Made by a program: the position numbers and the translations under genes
In this document: piece after piece, positions 45,297 through 57,995 of the stretch
How the letters are laid out: each line of letters opens with the position of its first letter
Numbering within the stretch: the stretch's first letter is position 1
The notes under the pieces: generated by a model
The model's database searches: none
Told to the model about the DNA's origin: nothing
The model's input: the letters and a program-made list of their open reading frames with translations, nothing else
Assembly: GCA_947359465.1 (NCBI GenBank)
Contig: OX375879.1
Location: 18,376,298 to 18,440,297 of the forward strand
DNA: 64,000 nucleotides
Origin: Metellina segmentata
Lineage: Eukaryota > Arthropoda > Arachnida > Araneae > Tetragnathidae
Direction of reading: 5' to 3'

Positions 45297-48200
45297 GTAT
45301 TATAAATACGCCCTATTCATCTGATAAAAATAATCACACGTTTCATGTAAATGCAAAAAATAATTCGAGAAATGCTTTTCTGGTGAAATTAATTGTGCTG
45401 TACTTAAATGAATGACACGTACATGTTTACTGTTTTGTCATTGTGATCTAGAATTTATATTTGTTGATCAGTATATTCTGTTTTCGCTGTTCACGATTAT
45501 GAATTTCTTTTCAATTGAATTGTTGAGGTGTTCATTTAATGACGTACGGTTGTAAGGAGTATCAGACGACTAAAATCCTAATGGTATCGATGTGTATGCC
45601 CTTTGAAGTTGCCCAACCAGCAACAACTGTGAAGAAACTCCTTAATTTTTTGCATAAAATCAGCACTAAAAATATTTAAAAAAAAGTAAACAAGCCTGTA
45701 TTCAGTGCTGCATTATTTAATTTCAATGCTGTATTTTTCTTTCCAATTTTCTAAAAAAGCAATGAAATTCTGGGAATACTAAAAATAAAAGTTATCTAAT
45801 CAAAGCAATGTTTAAAAAGTTTTATATCTATACCTATATGTATTATGTTATTTTTGAAATTCAGTATATGCTGAAAGATAAAATAAGCATTTTTCTGTAA
45901 GTGTTTTAGGGCATGAAGGAGTCGGAGAAATTGTGTTTTCAAAAAGAAACCAGAATGGGTCACCTGACCTCCGTGCTGGAGACCGTGTGGTGTTTACAAT
46001 GTGCGACAACTGCCACTCCTGTGTCATGTGCAAGTCAGATATGCAAGAGTGTTGCTTATCAAAAAATAAGGTATGATGCCTCACATGTCTTTACATTCAT
46101 TGTTTCAGTTTAATAACAGGCTTGAATGTGACTACAATGCTTCTAACACATCACCTTTTGTCACTTTTTAAAAGTTTTAAATTCTATTTGAAAAATAACA
46201 ATTTTTAGTGCACAGTTTAAAAAAAATTCACATTTACTCTAAAAAAAGTGAAATGTCAACCTAGTACATATTGCGTCATCCTGCGTAGGAAATTATCCAG
46301 ACTAGTATCCTCCACAGCAGGTATGCCATTTGAGCGTCATTCAGAAGGGGGATTACACTCCCACTTCTGAATGACGACTGTGTTTCGGTCAAACCTTTTT
46401 TCTATATTTTTTCAGGCGTTCTTAGTATGATGCTGTGGTTGACGTCAGCTGCTGTAATATTAGTTTCAGTTTGGGAAATGAATTGGAGCCTCAAGTATCG
46501 ACACATAAGATAATCTATTCATTGAATAACCAATAGCAACCCTCTATATATGGCACAGCAAAATAGTTTCCTTCCTTCGTAATTTCCGAAAAGGCAGTGG
46601 AACGCCGTTTCATCGAATTTCCCCACAACGTCCTTACTTACATAGCCTGATGCTGGGGATTTCGAAACAGAAGAAATTAGATATAGGAGAGTGTTTGACA
46701 AGTATTAGAAGTTGCAAGAGCAATGCCATGGGATTTCCCGACAGACATACTACTGGATGAGTGGAAGTTACTCCAAAAAGAATTTGAAGAAAACGATATT
46801 GGAGGATCTTTTTCTTTTCTATCTTTATACTTGAATATATTTTAGCATTATTGTTATTTGTCACTTTTTTTGCTCGATGAGTCATTTTTTTAGACCTTAA
46901 AACCTGTTATAAGCCCTGGACTGATGATGCAGTCAAATTTTCTTAGCTGCTAATTTTACTTTTCTTGTGATAGAAGAAATGTCAATTACATTTTAAAGTT
47001 TTTATTGAACATTACTCACAAGATAATAGTATTTCTTTTCAGATATTGGTATTTTAGTCTTCCTAAATAGAAGTGGAAATGAAGTAAACTAAAATTGTTA
47101 TTCTAAAACAACTTCAAATACATAAATCTCTTTTTTGTGCTTAAATCCTTGGGTATTGTTAATTTTGCCTTTTATTTAAAAGGTGACCATGACAGGTTAT
47201 AGCCTCTCTGAAGATATTAACGAAACAAGAGAGTCACATCAGCAATTTATTTGGCCAGTATAATGAGTTCATACACATATGGTGGTTGACTTAATCCTAA
47301 TGCCTCCAACGCCAGGCATTTATATATTTACACTCAGGCTGCACAATGACACACCACGAGTAGATCCACAGCATGTGATGACATCACAGTAGGAATATCC
47401 TCACTGTGACACTTCCTCAAAACATAAGTTTCTGTTTCTCCAAGAAATATATTTTCTTACGCATAAATCACTATTACTTGTATTTTCAAATTCACATAAA
47501 TTACTGTTTCAATTTTTCTTCTAAATATTCTGCTATTGCAGCACAATTATGTTCCTGATTCTCCAAATAAATTATTAGTTGTACTTATTACGCCATAACC
47601 CTTAAAGATCTAAGACCAGCCTTTCAACTAACAATGTTATTAAAACTCAAAAGAACACACAGACAAGTTATAAAGATTAGCACAGTATCCTCACAATTAC
47701 AAAAGACAAATTAAATCTGTCCAAAAAAATTCAATATCCTCAGTTATATATATACGATTCCCACAGTATGCAAACAATTATTAGTTGGAGTTTTTGGTAA
47801 AGTATGTCCTCAAAAATAGGCCATTAATGAATTAAAGCTCCATCTGCCAAGATCTATATTTATATAAAAAGGATGTGGAATGTATGTGTGTGTATGCTCT
47901 ATACAAATTGACACCATGTGACCAATCCACACGAAATTTGGTACACTTATACTTTAGAACACTACAGAAAATAGGTTATTCCTTTCCTGTCTTCAGTCCA
48001 ATCTGTAGTCATGAAAATTGGCACACATAGTCCTAAAAGTGTCCCTCGAAGGCCTAATTTTAAAATCTAAATTTTGTTTTTCTGCAATAAATGGACATGG
48101 ATAAGGAAAACATTCTGCAGGATGTGTGTATGAGTTAAACACGGAAATGTCGCAGTCCTATTTTAGCTGCCACAATAGGAAACACGTTCAGAATTTGTGT

Positions 48201-51200
48201 ATTTAAGTTAACACAGGAAAATGTTGCAGTCAGTCATATTCAAAACCTGAGAAATGCCGAGCTATTCAGCTTCACTGATAAGTCAGACCCTGTATCGATT
48301 CTTGCCCTAATGTACAATGTGCCTATTTGAATCACGGGGTACAAAAATCCAGGAGGACTCGAAAAGTCATGTGAACTGGTGTCCTATACGACGAGCCCAC
48401 TAACGAGTTTAGAGGAGTTTCAGGCTGCTGCCTATTTCCTGAACATCCAGTAGCCCAGCTTCCCACAACTAAAACATTAGACACTAGAAGGGTCACGCGA
48501 TAAAAGAGGCGTTATTGCGGGTTTACCGCAAAATTGAGCTACATGTCCACATTTATAACAGTTGTATAGGGTGGCCTGACTTGGAAACACATTATTACAT
48601 GGGGATGTTGGATTGAAATACACCACTAATATTGAACCCACCCCGGATTGGTCTGGTGAAAACTAGTATTTTCTGGTGTACTGGGAGTCGAGTGTGTGTC
48701 CACCGATAAAGACTTCATACTTTCACAACGGTGGAATTGTCTCATTAACTCCTCAATGTTGATCACATGCATTTCTAGAAATGGCATAGGGTTTGGTAGT
48801 CTCCTAACCTAAACACCAATAGACTCATGACCACATGGTTCCCACAACAGGTATAAATTTATAATTCCCACGCAAATTGTTCAATATCATTCCCCAAAAT
48901 AATTTGTCTAGAAAAAAATTCAGAGGCTAAATCAGCATGGTTGTGACACCTAGACATCATGCTACGACCATCCCAAGGTTGGAAGAGTATCGGATTATAA
49001 GCAGGAGGGTTACAAGTTCCAAATTCGGTCCAGCCAAAAACGCGTGTCTGTGGGGTCTGGTGTATGTTAAATTCACCATAACCTCAAATGACCTCACATT
49101 GACATGGTTGGGAGTGGAGTGCCTGCTCAGGTGTTGATCTTGTCATCTGACAGTGGTTCAAAATGATGTGTTGCCCTTGGATCTTTCCCTTCGGGATTGA
49201 AACTATTTTCGCCAATAGCCGTTGTTTTGCTTCTGTGCAATGTTAATTCAGCTACCTCCCTATTTCTCACATTTTTTAAAACCCTCTCATTTCAATGCTG
49301 TGGCTTCGGCAATAGCTGTCAGCTCTACATTGCAAAATAAGGCCTGACCGTGATATTAAATCCACAACAGAAATGTGTACAAAGACTCTTTGATTACATC
49401 CACAGTGACGTATACAGGATGTGTATATGTTCAAACTATGTTCTTTCTGGCTAGGCACACTAACGTTTGAGAAGCTCAGACAAGCTACCCATTGTAAAGA
49501 GAGTGAATCCATACTTCCAATCTCTTGTGGCTCAGTGGGTAACCTTCGAGTTGTAGACGGCGCAGGTTTGATTCCTATCAGGTGCATTCTTCCCTGGGTA
49601 TATTTTTCTCTCATGTGTCAGTCAAACTTTCATTGTGTGTCTATTATTTGATACTGCATGTCTTGTGTAATATGGCCAAATGTGGTCCTTGTGCCATAAA
49701 AAAAAATAAGAAACACCCCAAATCATCCTTTCAATGTTCAAACCACAACTTCTTCAATAAATTGCTATGTTTAAAGATTAATTATGTCTTGTTTTTAAGC
49801 ATGTGTATACATACAAACCACAAAAAATTATTATTCCATCGCTGCAAGGAACTGAGGTCTTCTATGTAAAGCACTCCCACTATTGAATCATAAAATCAGT
49901 CAATTTTGAAAGTGCTTTTTTTTATGTATATGAAATAGGAATCCTGTTAATATTCTTCCATCCTTCTTACAGTATGGGTCTACAGAGATAAGTGCTGGAA
50001 CTGGTCTGAATGGCTGTTTTGCATCTCACATGGTGTTGAAACAGAGGACGGCAATCGTCCACGTCCCGAAAAATGTCTCGGACGTTGTGGCCAGTCCCGC
50101 CAACTGTGCTCTTTCGACAATGGTCCATGCAGTCAACTTTGCCATGTCCAACTCCAAATTAAAGCAGTCCATTGCAATCATCCAGGTGAGAATATATTGT
50201 TATCTGTGTGCAAAAGCCTTTATATTTTGCTTGAGAGTTTTCAATTAAAATGTATGGGAAGATCCTAAAATAGATTAAAGCTGATTTGGGATGGCTGAAA
50301 ATTATAATTAGCTTTTATAAGTTTAAGTAGTGTAATGTACTGGGTCGAATAGGCGGTGAAGAATGACACAGCCTAAATGAAATTTAAAAGCAACTTCAAA
50401 TCTATTTTTAATTGAAATGTACTTGTTCTCAAAATCTAATGTAGAGTCAATTTGTCTAGTTTTCTCTTGTTGAGTATTTTCTTTTTAATTGTGCCATTTT
50501 ATACAAAACCCCTTCTCTATGCTCAATTCTGTAGTTAATTTACTAATTAAATATATTGTGCTTCAAAAGTAATCTGGCTACCATGAGAACTGCTTTCACC
50601 TCGAAGTCAGCTGTTGGCGTAGCTGTGGACCTTATCCCATTTGCCGTCGGGGAATGCTTGAATGCACTTAATGACAAATTAGAAATGAATAGGGTATAAT
50701 TTTTACTTAATGTGCAGGGAAGAGATTTATACTTATTGCCACTGTTTAAAGAGCGCCACTGCCAACATTTGCCGAAAACAAAATGAAATAAAGACACCTG
50801 CCAGTTCCATCTGTGATCAAAATGTACAAGCTTTGTTTCTATTGAAACTTCTCTGCCCAAACTTAAAATGGGAGCAGTCCTTGGAGTACAGAGAACACTT
50901 CCTATTTTTCTAACTGAGTGTTTTTTTACAGGGTGCTAATTTAATGGGTCTTTATGGATGTGCTTTATTACATGAAGCTGGCTTTGCAAAAGTGTACTGT
51001 CATGATATATGCAGAGAGCGACTCAGGCTTGTGCCACGGTTTGGAGGAATACCTGTTTTAGTTGAAAAAATATATGGTAAGAGCCCATTGTCAAATTTCA
51101 ATTGGATATTCAATATTTGAAAGAACTTCATGTACCTTGTTAAAAATGTACTTTACCCTTATGCTTGTTTTAATCGAAAGTCAGTAGGTTACAAAATGAA

Positions 51201-54200
51201 GTAGTAATGTATGTGTAGCATTGACTTTGCTTGTATCAATTTCCATTTCTTCAGCCCCCTTTAAAAACATCTCTCGGGGGATCGTTTTTCCAATGATCTG
51301 GTAAAAAAGTCTCCATTTGGTTCAATCAAAATAATTCTGTACTGCTTGTGTTTATGTACTCATGAAAAGATGTGACAAGTGTCTAAATATGGAAGGGTTG
51401 AAGAATACCTTGTTGCATATCAATAACTTTAGTCATTGAATATTGATTACTTTCTGATGTTTCCTCATGTTAACATACTAGGCACATACTGCAGAATTGA
51501 TGTAGCTTCTACAATAGACTACAAATTTACAAACAGTATAGTTAAAACTGGAAAATTATGCTGTCGGATTAGGAAGAGTGAGAAGTTTTTTAAATCATTT
51601 TAATGTTTAAATTTAGTTTTTATTCTTTTTTTGTTAACTTAAAGTGAACTCTGAAAATATGAGAAGAGATCTGGATATAGCAATTTTTACCAATGCTGAC
51701 ATCACAACATTATTCGAAACCATGTGACTTAAAACTAACCTGTCAGTGACTTACTGTAAGAGGAATCAGGAAAAGCAGCTCTATCTGTGTTCAAATTTTG
51801 TCAGATATATCTGCTGTTTGTTAGCACTGATAACAGGGTTCCCACGGGTCAGGGAAAATTATGAACTTTCGTCTAAAACCTGGAAATTTGCTTCAGTGAC
51901 CTGGAAAATGATCATGGCTTCTCAGACGCTTTGAATAAAAGTTGCCAACACAATTTGTACAGTTTTGCATCACTTTATTTTATGAATTGAATTTTTCAAC
52001 CGATTTTAAAAGAAACAGCTAATACTATTTAAAAGGTAAATAATTTTGTTTCGTCCGCTGACTTAAATTAAAAAATTTTATGCTTATGGTACATTAAATA
52101 CCAAATTGATTTAAGTCAAATATGTTGTAATATTTGAATAAGTTATTTTAATGCAAAATTACTTGTGCTTTGTGTATTAATGTTTACAGTGTAAAGTTCT
52201 TAAATTGATTTTTATTATTGGCTATTGAATGCAAACATATTTCTTGGTTTTTCACCTTAAAATGTTGTGAATTGCTTTATAAGGACCTGGAATTGTGTAA
52301 AAAATTGTTTGGAAAAGTCAGGGAATTTTATTTCTGAAATAGAGTGGGAAACCTGTGATAATTAAGGTAAAGTTTTCTGTACTTTCTTTCCTAATGTTCA
52401 AAGTTCTCTCCACAGATGCTAAACACAACCACCTTGAGATTGAAGAAAGTAAGGCGGACATTGTGATTGATGTGAGTGGTAAATGGGACGTCATACCGTA
52501 TGCCTTGCATGCCCTGTGCCACCGAGGGATTTACCTTTTTGTTGGCACAACCCATGAGGAGCATGCATCCATCAATATTGATAAAGTACTTAGTAAATGC
52601 ATTACTATTAGAGGTTTGTAACTGAATCCTTATTCATCTTGTTTTTTAAATACCTGAATTGTGCAATTTTTTTATTTGGTTTTTGAATGAACCTATAAGA
52701 AAGCCAAGTAGGAAATTCTGTGTAGTATTTTAGGATTAACTATAAAATTTTAACAAATAACTTCAAACCAGTTAATTCTGTGACTTTGAGCTAAGTGTCA
52801 GATAAAATTCTCCATTCAGCATTTTTTAAGTTGACTTCAGATTAATGCACTATTGTACTGAATTACAAGAAAATAATGTCACTAATTCTGGAATTATTAC
52901 GAATTTTCACCTTTTGTAACTATATTCTGCCTAATAGTGATATCATTGCAGAAAATCTCTTCATACTTGAGGTCTACTTTCTTTGATCATGCATGTTTAT
53001 GCTACAAAGTGGATACTTGTGCACAAAATAGAGTTTGGGGAACACCACAGTTATCTCAGAATAAATTAATACTGAATAAAATTTTGCATACAATTTGAAA
53101 CTGTATATTACGTAATTTATTTAACAAATGAAGTTCGATACCTCCCAAAGGGTAAGTTTGATTACTTTTCTTTTATAAAACCCTAAAGGTAAACCAAAAG
53201 AAAAAACAAATATTCCCATGACCAGTGCAATTTTCCTGACAATCTTGTGTACCTAATTGACCATAATTGAATTGGCATAAAAGATTTGGATGTCTCAAAA
53301 GTAAGAGTATAACAAAGTATTTACTTTCAGAAACATTTCACCATTTTTTGAACCACATTTTGCCATAATAAAAGATTCCATAGCCTAATGTGTATTTTCC
53401 TTGTAGTCTCACATAATTTTACTGTAATTTAAAGAGTAATTCACCTTTTTATTTCTAATAAACAAGTTTCCTCTGCCCTCGTATATTGCTTGTCCTTAAA
53501 AATCTTGGTATATAGAGAGGTTACCGTAATAAATAAATGCTGGAGTTAAATTAATCTGTTTGAAATAAAGTTTTATCAATTTGCTAACAGATATATAGAT
53601 GTTTCGGTACAGCTACACTCAACTTTTTTTGAGCAGTGGCGATTTTTTTTTGTGCACTTTTAGTAGCAAGTTACAGTAGATTAAGACAACCCATCTGTCT
53701 TTATGGTTATTGTGGTTTTCATGGCAACCTCGGCAAACGGTAGCTTTCAATTTTTATTTTGAATATTCTAGAAAATTCTTCCAAAATCCATTAAACTCAT
53801 TCGATTTCATTGGTTCGTTTGAAATTTTTTCTTTGCTTACATTGGTTATTTTGATTTTAATATATCCTTTGATTGCATTGGTCCTTTTAATTTTCTTCTC
53901 TGATATCATTGGTTCATTTATTTGTATTTCTACAGTTGTGGAATTTTTATATCATTATAATATTTTTCACGGAATGGTTAAGAGTTTAGTTTTTTTGCCA
54001 TTTGTGGAATTTTCATTTATTATTTTTTCTTGGAACAGTTCTGCCATTTCAGGTTGTATTTATTTCTTGATTTTTTTCTTTTAAAGATCTTTTTCTTTTC
54101 AAACAGCTTACTGTATTTAGTGTAATTGATAAGTTTCAAGGTATTCTTACCCAACATTCGCAGCTTAGTTTTTCTACTAGTTCATAAATGTGTTTAAGCT

Positions 54201-54701
54201 TACTACTTTGTGTGAAAGTTTTTTAAGAATACACTTTTCAAAACATTCTTAAACTACATGTTTTCAAACTTTCATTTTCCATTGTGAAAAGAAAAATATT
54301 TTTGAAATAAAGAGTTTTTAAATAATTATTTTCTTGGCAACTTTAGAAGTTCGCGAAAAAAATTGCCTAGGCCGTTGCCACCGCTCATAAACATAAACAT
54401 AGAATGTAGCTTAACTGATGTTTCTGTCTGTTTTTAAATTGTCACACACACAGCAGATATACGTTTTTAATCCAACTGAAATTTGGTTCTTTCAGGTGTT
54501 CAGGGGTACAAAACAGTCCACTTGCAGAGTGCAATGGATTTCTTGTCAAAAACAGTCACCAAGTACCCTTACGAGTCCCTGATCAGTTCTGCCTTCTCCC
54601 TGCAGGACTTCCACTCGGCTGTGGCCCTGGCACGCTCCAAGAGGTACTACCGTACAGCTGTGAAGCCCCAGCATTACCCCTCGAATGAGTGTCTCATGTA
54701 A
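45100..54701 (+). CDS. Zinc-type MDR alcohol dehydrogenase-like protein, complete, 6 exons
   Basis: Exons 45100-45296, 45902-46070, 49973-50185, 50932-51076, 52416-52613 and 54496-54701 splice in frame to 375 residues. The GroES-like N-terminal half has TICSSDIVNIDGKR (catalytic zinc Cys), VLGHEGVGEIV (zinc His-Glu) and CDNCHSCVMCKSDMQECC (four-Cys structural zinc lobe). The Rossmann half starts SIAIIQGANLMGLYGCALL, where the usual GxGxxG has only outer glycines, followed by VYCHDICRERL (an acidic residue at the NAD-selecting position) and ADIVIDVSG. The architecture (GLNGCFASHMVL, ALSTMVHAV) most resembles the bacterial family annotated as phosphonate-catabolism-associated alcohol dehydrogenase, rather than SORD or classical ADH. 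Substrate unknown. The gene is head to head with SORD, which suggests co-expression. It is not a SORD paralogue by tandem duplication, as the two share little beyond the fold. Confidence 0.85.
45902..46070 (+). CDS. MDR gene exon 2
   Basis: 169 nt, VLGHEGVGEIVFSKRNQNGS through CLSKNK. The acceptor is gcatttttctgtaag. A second AG eight bases on (tgttttag) would break the frame and remove VLG, so the upstream one is chosen. Donor gtatga. Confidence 0.82.
46335..46376. repeat. Perfect 13-bp inverted repeat
   Basis: cgtcattcagaag (46335-46347) and cttctgaatgacg (46364-46376), with a 16-nt loop, in MDR intron 2. Function unknown. Confidence 0.7.
46377..47852 (+). other. MDR intron 2, left part
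   Basis: AT-rich. No gene or clear repeat recognised. Confidence 0.5.
47853..48480 (+). mobile_element. Helitron-like 5' end and decayed body
   Basis: Starts TCTATATTTATATAAAAAGG and then gtatgtgtgtgtatgctcta, atccacacgaaatttggtac, the characteristic Helitron 5' region phrase (repeated as gaaaattggcacacat). No CTAG terminus is certain; the right edge is arbitrary. Confidence 0.5.
48944..49262 (+). repeat. SINE family A
   Basis: Family body in + orientation, parallel to 2257-2575: head with ggttggaagagtatcgg and acaagttccaaattcgg, then gtgcctgctcaggtgttgat, catctgac, ggatctttcccttcgggatt and a caatgttaattcagctacct end. Confidence 0.62.
49520..49705 (+). repeat. SINE family B
   Basis: Head ctcttgtggctcagtgggta (A box), gcaggtttgattcctatcag (B box), then cattcttccctgggtatatt and the 3' end aatatggccaaatgtggtcc, ttgtgccataaaa with an A-rich tail. 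A good full-length example, sitting before exon 3 of the MDR gene. Confidence 0.68.
49973..50185 (+). CDS. MDR gene exon 3
   Basis: 71 codons, phase 0 both sides. Acceptor catccttcttacag and donor gtgaga. Encodes YGSTEISAGTGLNGCFASHM through NFAMSNSKLKQSIAIIQ, linking the catalytic and Rossmann halves. Confidence 0.87.
50932..51076 (+). CDS. MDR gene exon 4
   Basis: 145 nt. Acceptor gagtgtttttttacag and donor gtaaga. Encodes GANLMGLYGCALLHEAGFAK, VYCHDICRERLRLVPRFGG through VEKIY. First Rossmann beta-alpha-beta. Confidence 0.88.
51077..52415 (+). other. MDR intron 4
   Basis: AT-rich. The words gggttcccacgggtcaggg and cttcagtgacctggaaaatg near 51838-51910 look like part of an old repeat; not assigned. 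Confidence 0.45.
52416..52613 (+). CDS. MDR gene exon 5
   Basis: 198 nt. Acceptor gttctctccacag and donor gtttgt. Encodes DAKHNHLEIEESKADIVIDV, SGKWDVIPYALHALCHRGIY through SKCITIRG. Confidence 0.87.
52614..53605 (+). other. MDR intron 5, left part
   Basis: AT-rich. Nothing assignable. Confidence 0.5.
53606..54416. mobile_element. 'ggtacagc' TIR element, copy 2
   Basis: Begins ggtacagctacactcaac and tracks copy 1 (3679-4494) throughout its length. The right end is decayed (tagaatgtagcttaact). It is flanked by a perfect 8-bp duplication, gatgtttc (53598-53605 and 54417-54424). Sits in MDR intron 5. Confidence 0.8.
54496..54701 (+). CDS. MDR gene exon 6 (last)
   Basis: 206 nt to TAA. Acceptor ggttctttcag. 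Encodes VQGYKTVHLQSAMDFLSKTV, TKYPYESLISSAFSLQDFHS, AVALARSKRYYRTAVKP and ends NECLM. The tail fits the MDR C-terminal helix plus a short extension. Confidence 0.87.
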
Positions 54702-55942
54702 GGAAGTATTTTTATAACGTAAGCTGGTCTTGCTCTGAAACTGTTTATTTTTATAATACATGCTAAGCATTTGCTTAAAATGTTTTGTTATTTCTTGAAA
54801 TTTCCTCCACTGATTTTCAAGTACATGTTATAGGTAGACACTTTTTGATATAAACTTACTGAATGTTGCATGTCTGTATTCAGATTGTTTTCTATGGCAT
54901 TGTACCGGTTTTGATGGGCCAATTTTTTATGGCATTTTAAATATGTATACAGCTTTAAGTGCCTTAGTGGAATTCCATGCAGTGTAGTTGTGAGCGCTGT
55001 TACATGGCATAGATAAGTAATGTTATGCGAGCGACTGCAGGATTCGTGCAAATCGTCAAAGACTCTTTGAAAGGGTTTTTTCAAGGGAAACTAAAATTTA
55101 CTGCTAGAATATTTATTTTATCCTGATTACACACCTACCAATTTGTACAGTTTAGCTGCACGAGTTTGGGCCAAATTGTAAGACTAGTATGTGTATGATA
55201 ATAATATACGAGTTTTGGCAAAATTTTAAAAGGAATTTTTTATTTTGTTTTCAAGAGATCCCGTACATATATACAGAACTGCTGTCCTCTGCAGTACAAC
55301 ATTCTGTACTTAAGGAAAGCGTAAATACTGAACAAATAAATTTTCCATTCTCAAAGTTCAGTTTTCTCTAGATATTTTGTGGGATTACAGGGCTGAGTTC
55401 CTCTTAATAGGTTTCACATTTTCAGACAAATATCCAAAAAATTGAGAAATTGAAAAAGGTTGCTAATATTAACCTTTCATCGTTCCACTTTCCTTTCACT
55501 ATAATTTAGCTGAAAACCACCACCTTTTTAAAATCGCAAAATCTGTTAAAGGTGTAGAATTATGGTTTTATTAGGGTGCTTTAAAATGTATGGTATGCAT
55601 TTTCCAAACCCATGCCTGTTATGAGCCTTTTAAGGTTTTCAAAACTGACATGTTGGCAGGTATCTGATTATATACAAAGGAATTTGTTTTTCTTCTATTT
55701 GTACCTGACTGATTTTAACTTGTAAAAGACTGGATGAAATGTGATATTTGCTTATCTCTCATCAATGTAAACAACGAAAGGAATGAACCAGCTACTACAA
55801 GCATTGTTTTGCCCAAACAGGGGATCTTGTAATAAATTTAATTGTATATACCTCCTTGAAACTAAAGTACTCCTGGAACTTGTTCAAAATGTGCATGAAC
55901 CATGGTTTGGGAATACTAAAAGTTTTTAAGGGCTAAAAACTA
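54702..55942 (+). other. MDR 3' UTR and intergenic DNA
   Basis: AATAAA occurs near 55336 and could be the poly(A) signal, but AT-rich sequence makes this weak. No further gene. Confidence 0.4.
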
Positions 55943-56325
55943 CAGTACAAAATCCGGAATCCTCCTGACTTAGCCATTCCAGATTATTTGCATTTTTTGA
56001 CAAAAAAAAAACTTTAATCTAACCACACACTTCACACAAATTCTGCATTTGCATTAGTAAAATAGCAGATATATAAATAAGAATAATTTTTAAAAAAGGA
56101 AGAAAAAAATTAATACAATGCAACAAGTTTTACTCGCAAATCTTCTAATTTTTCTGTGTGGTATTTACTCCAAGCATGTCTGTTATTTTGTGTTATTTGT
56201 AAATCAGGTTTACCTTCTTGTTCTTTAAAAATTGTTGGAAAGATGGAAAAAAGTGAGAAAAACAAAAACGCTGGTTAGCAAAATGTCTGGATTTTGGACA
56301 ATTCCGAATTTGGGACTTTGTACTG
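55943..56325. mobile_element. Pogo/Tigger-like MITE, intact copy
   Basis: 383 bp. Left end cagtacaaaatccggaatcc and right end, inverted, cagtacaaagtcccaaattc are TIRs. TA lies on each side (55941-55942, 56326-56327). The CAGTA..TCCGG start is typical of pogo/Tigger ends. Same family as 41302-42210. No transposase. Confidence 0.72.
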
Positions 56326-57399
56326 TACCATAAAATTATACATATTGGAAATTTGTATGTGTTTTTTGTATTTGAGTTGCAGTTGTTTACTGTTTTTATA
56401 AGTACCAATAACTTTCTTTTATATTTAAAGGATTCAAATTAATTTTGTGATAAAACTAGCATTTATTGTTATTGAGTGATATAAAGATTTATCCATGAAG
56501 TATAGTATATATTTTATGCATGTATGATGCTTTTAACCCTCTAAGATATTTCTAAACAGTACTAATGCAGTCCTCAAACATCTTTGATGACTAAATAGCC
56601 ATATCTATTGGATTAGAGGAGTCTAAAGCAGGGCAAGCCACAGTATGTAATAATTCTTGAAGGGTTGAATAAGTATTGATCTAATTGAGATTATCTTGTG
56701 ATTTTTTTTAGATCCTTTGAACAGTACCTCAAACCATTTATGTGCCTTGAATTTTCTTTGTTACTTTTATATATAGGGTGTTGCAGTAATCCTCGAGAAA
56801 TTGTGAAATTTTAATAAATTATAAAACAGGATCATGCAACATTTTCATATTTTCTAACTTGTGGGAATTATTAAGTTGAGAAATTCCTCACTTAAAACCC
56901 ACATCTTATTTGTACATAAATGAATAACTACCTTTTCAAACTTAAAAAACTTGAATTCATTTGAAACTTATCTAACATAAATGATAAAACAGAAAAGTAA
57001 TTTGTTTATTGCTTGCTGGAACTGACCATGTAAAATACCTGTGTGGATTAGATTAAATCAAACAGGTATTCAATCTTTGTAATTTTGCTCAGAAGTGAAA
57101 TCTAGTTTTTGCAATTGCCACACTTGTAAAAATGTTTGCTTACTTCCCAACTTCTGTTGAATCAACTGGTTTTTTCATATCCTGCAAGTACTATCTGAAA
57201 TGCAGATAGATGGGTTTTGTTTCAAAATCCAGTCATTGAATGTTACATTCTCCACTAGAAATAGACATTAACTTAACATCTATGAAACTTCAGAAAATTA
57301 ATTATTTTTCAAAGTGCTCTGGGGGGGGGATTCTTGAAATTTAAGACTACTGATGAAAAAAAATGTTCAATTCTTATTGTTATATAAGGAAACAGCAAT
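56326..57399. other. Intergenic AT-rich DNA
   Basis: No gene or clear element recognised. Confidence 0.5.
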
Positions 57400-57625
57400 G
57401 CTTGGCAGCAAGACATTGTCCATGACAGTTCTTTTCGTGGGGTAACGTGCGACCACTGCTCGCTAACCACCAGTGATTGCTTTGAATTCATAGCCTATTG
57501 GATAACAGCCTTAACGGCGTTCGCAAATGCAGCCAAATTTGAATTGCGAAGAGATCCAATCGCCGTGACATCACAATCTCTTATGAAAATATAAATATCT
57601 AATTGAAAAATTATTCATTAAAAGA
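57400..57625 (-). mobile_element. Helitron 2-type fragment
   Basis: The reverse complement tracks the 3' half of Helitron 2: gattttcttttaatgaata, ttcataagagattgtgatgt, cacgaaaagaactgtcatgg. No CTAG end. Truncated. Confidence 0.55.
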
Positions 57626-57642
57626 AAATCAAACGTATAAGG

Positions 57643-57995
57643 CAGTGGTTTCCAAACTTATCCGTGGCACCCTTAAAAGAATTAGAATTTTCTCACGGCA
57701 CCCTCGTCATGTTATGTACTTAACAGTAAAATATAGGTGTAGGTTAAAATTTAAATACAACAAATAAAATTATTTTCAACATGTTCCTGCATGTGTGTGT
57801 TTAATGCAACGGGTGAGCCTGCTGCTCATTACAAAATGGTTCGAATCCTGGAATTATCAAAATACAGCTACTAGCATTTTGTTACATTGAATTTTGAACG
57901 ATATTTGCTCCTTATAATAGCAACTGCTTTGCAGCACCCCTAATATCTCTTCGTGGTGCTCCAGAGTGCAGCGGCACACACTTTAGGAACCCCTG
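57643..57995. mobile_element. hAT-like MITE
   Basis: 353 bp. Left end cagtggtttccaaacttatc and right end ctttaggaacccctg are hAT-type inverted ends. Flanks gtataagg (57635-57642) and gcataagg (57996-58003) are an 8-bp duplication with one change. Confidence 0.72.

Noticed and set aside
45902..45912. MDR exon 2 starting at 45910 after ttttag
   Set aside because: It breaks the frame with exon 1 and removes the conserved VLG before His-Glu.
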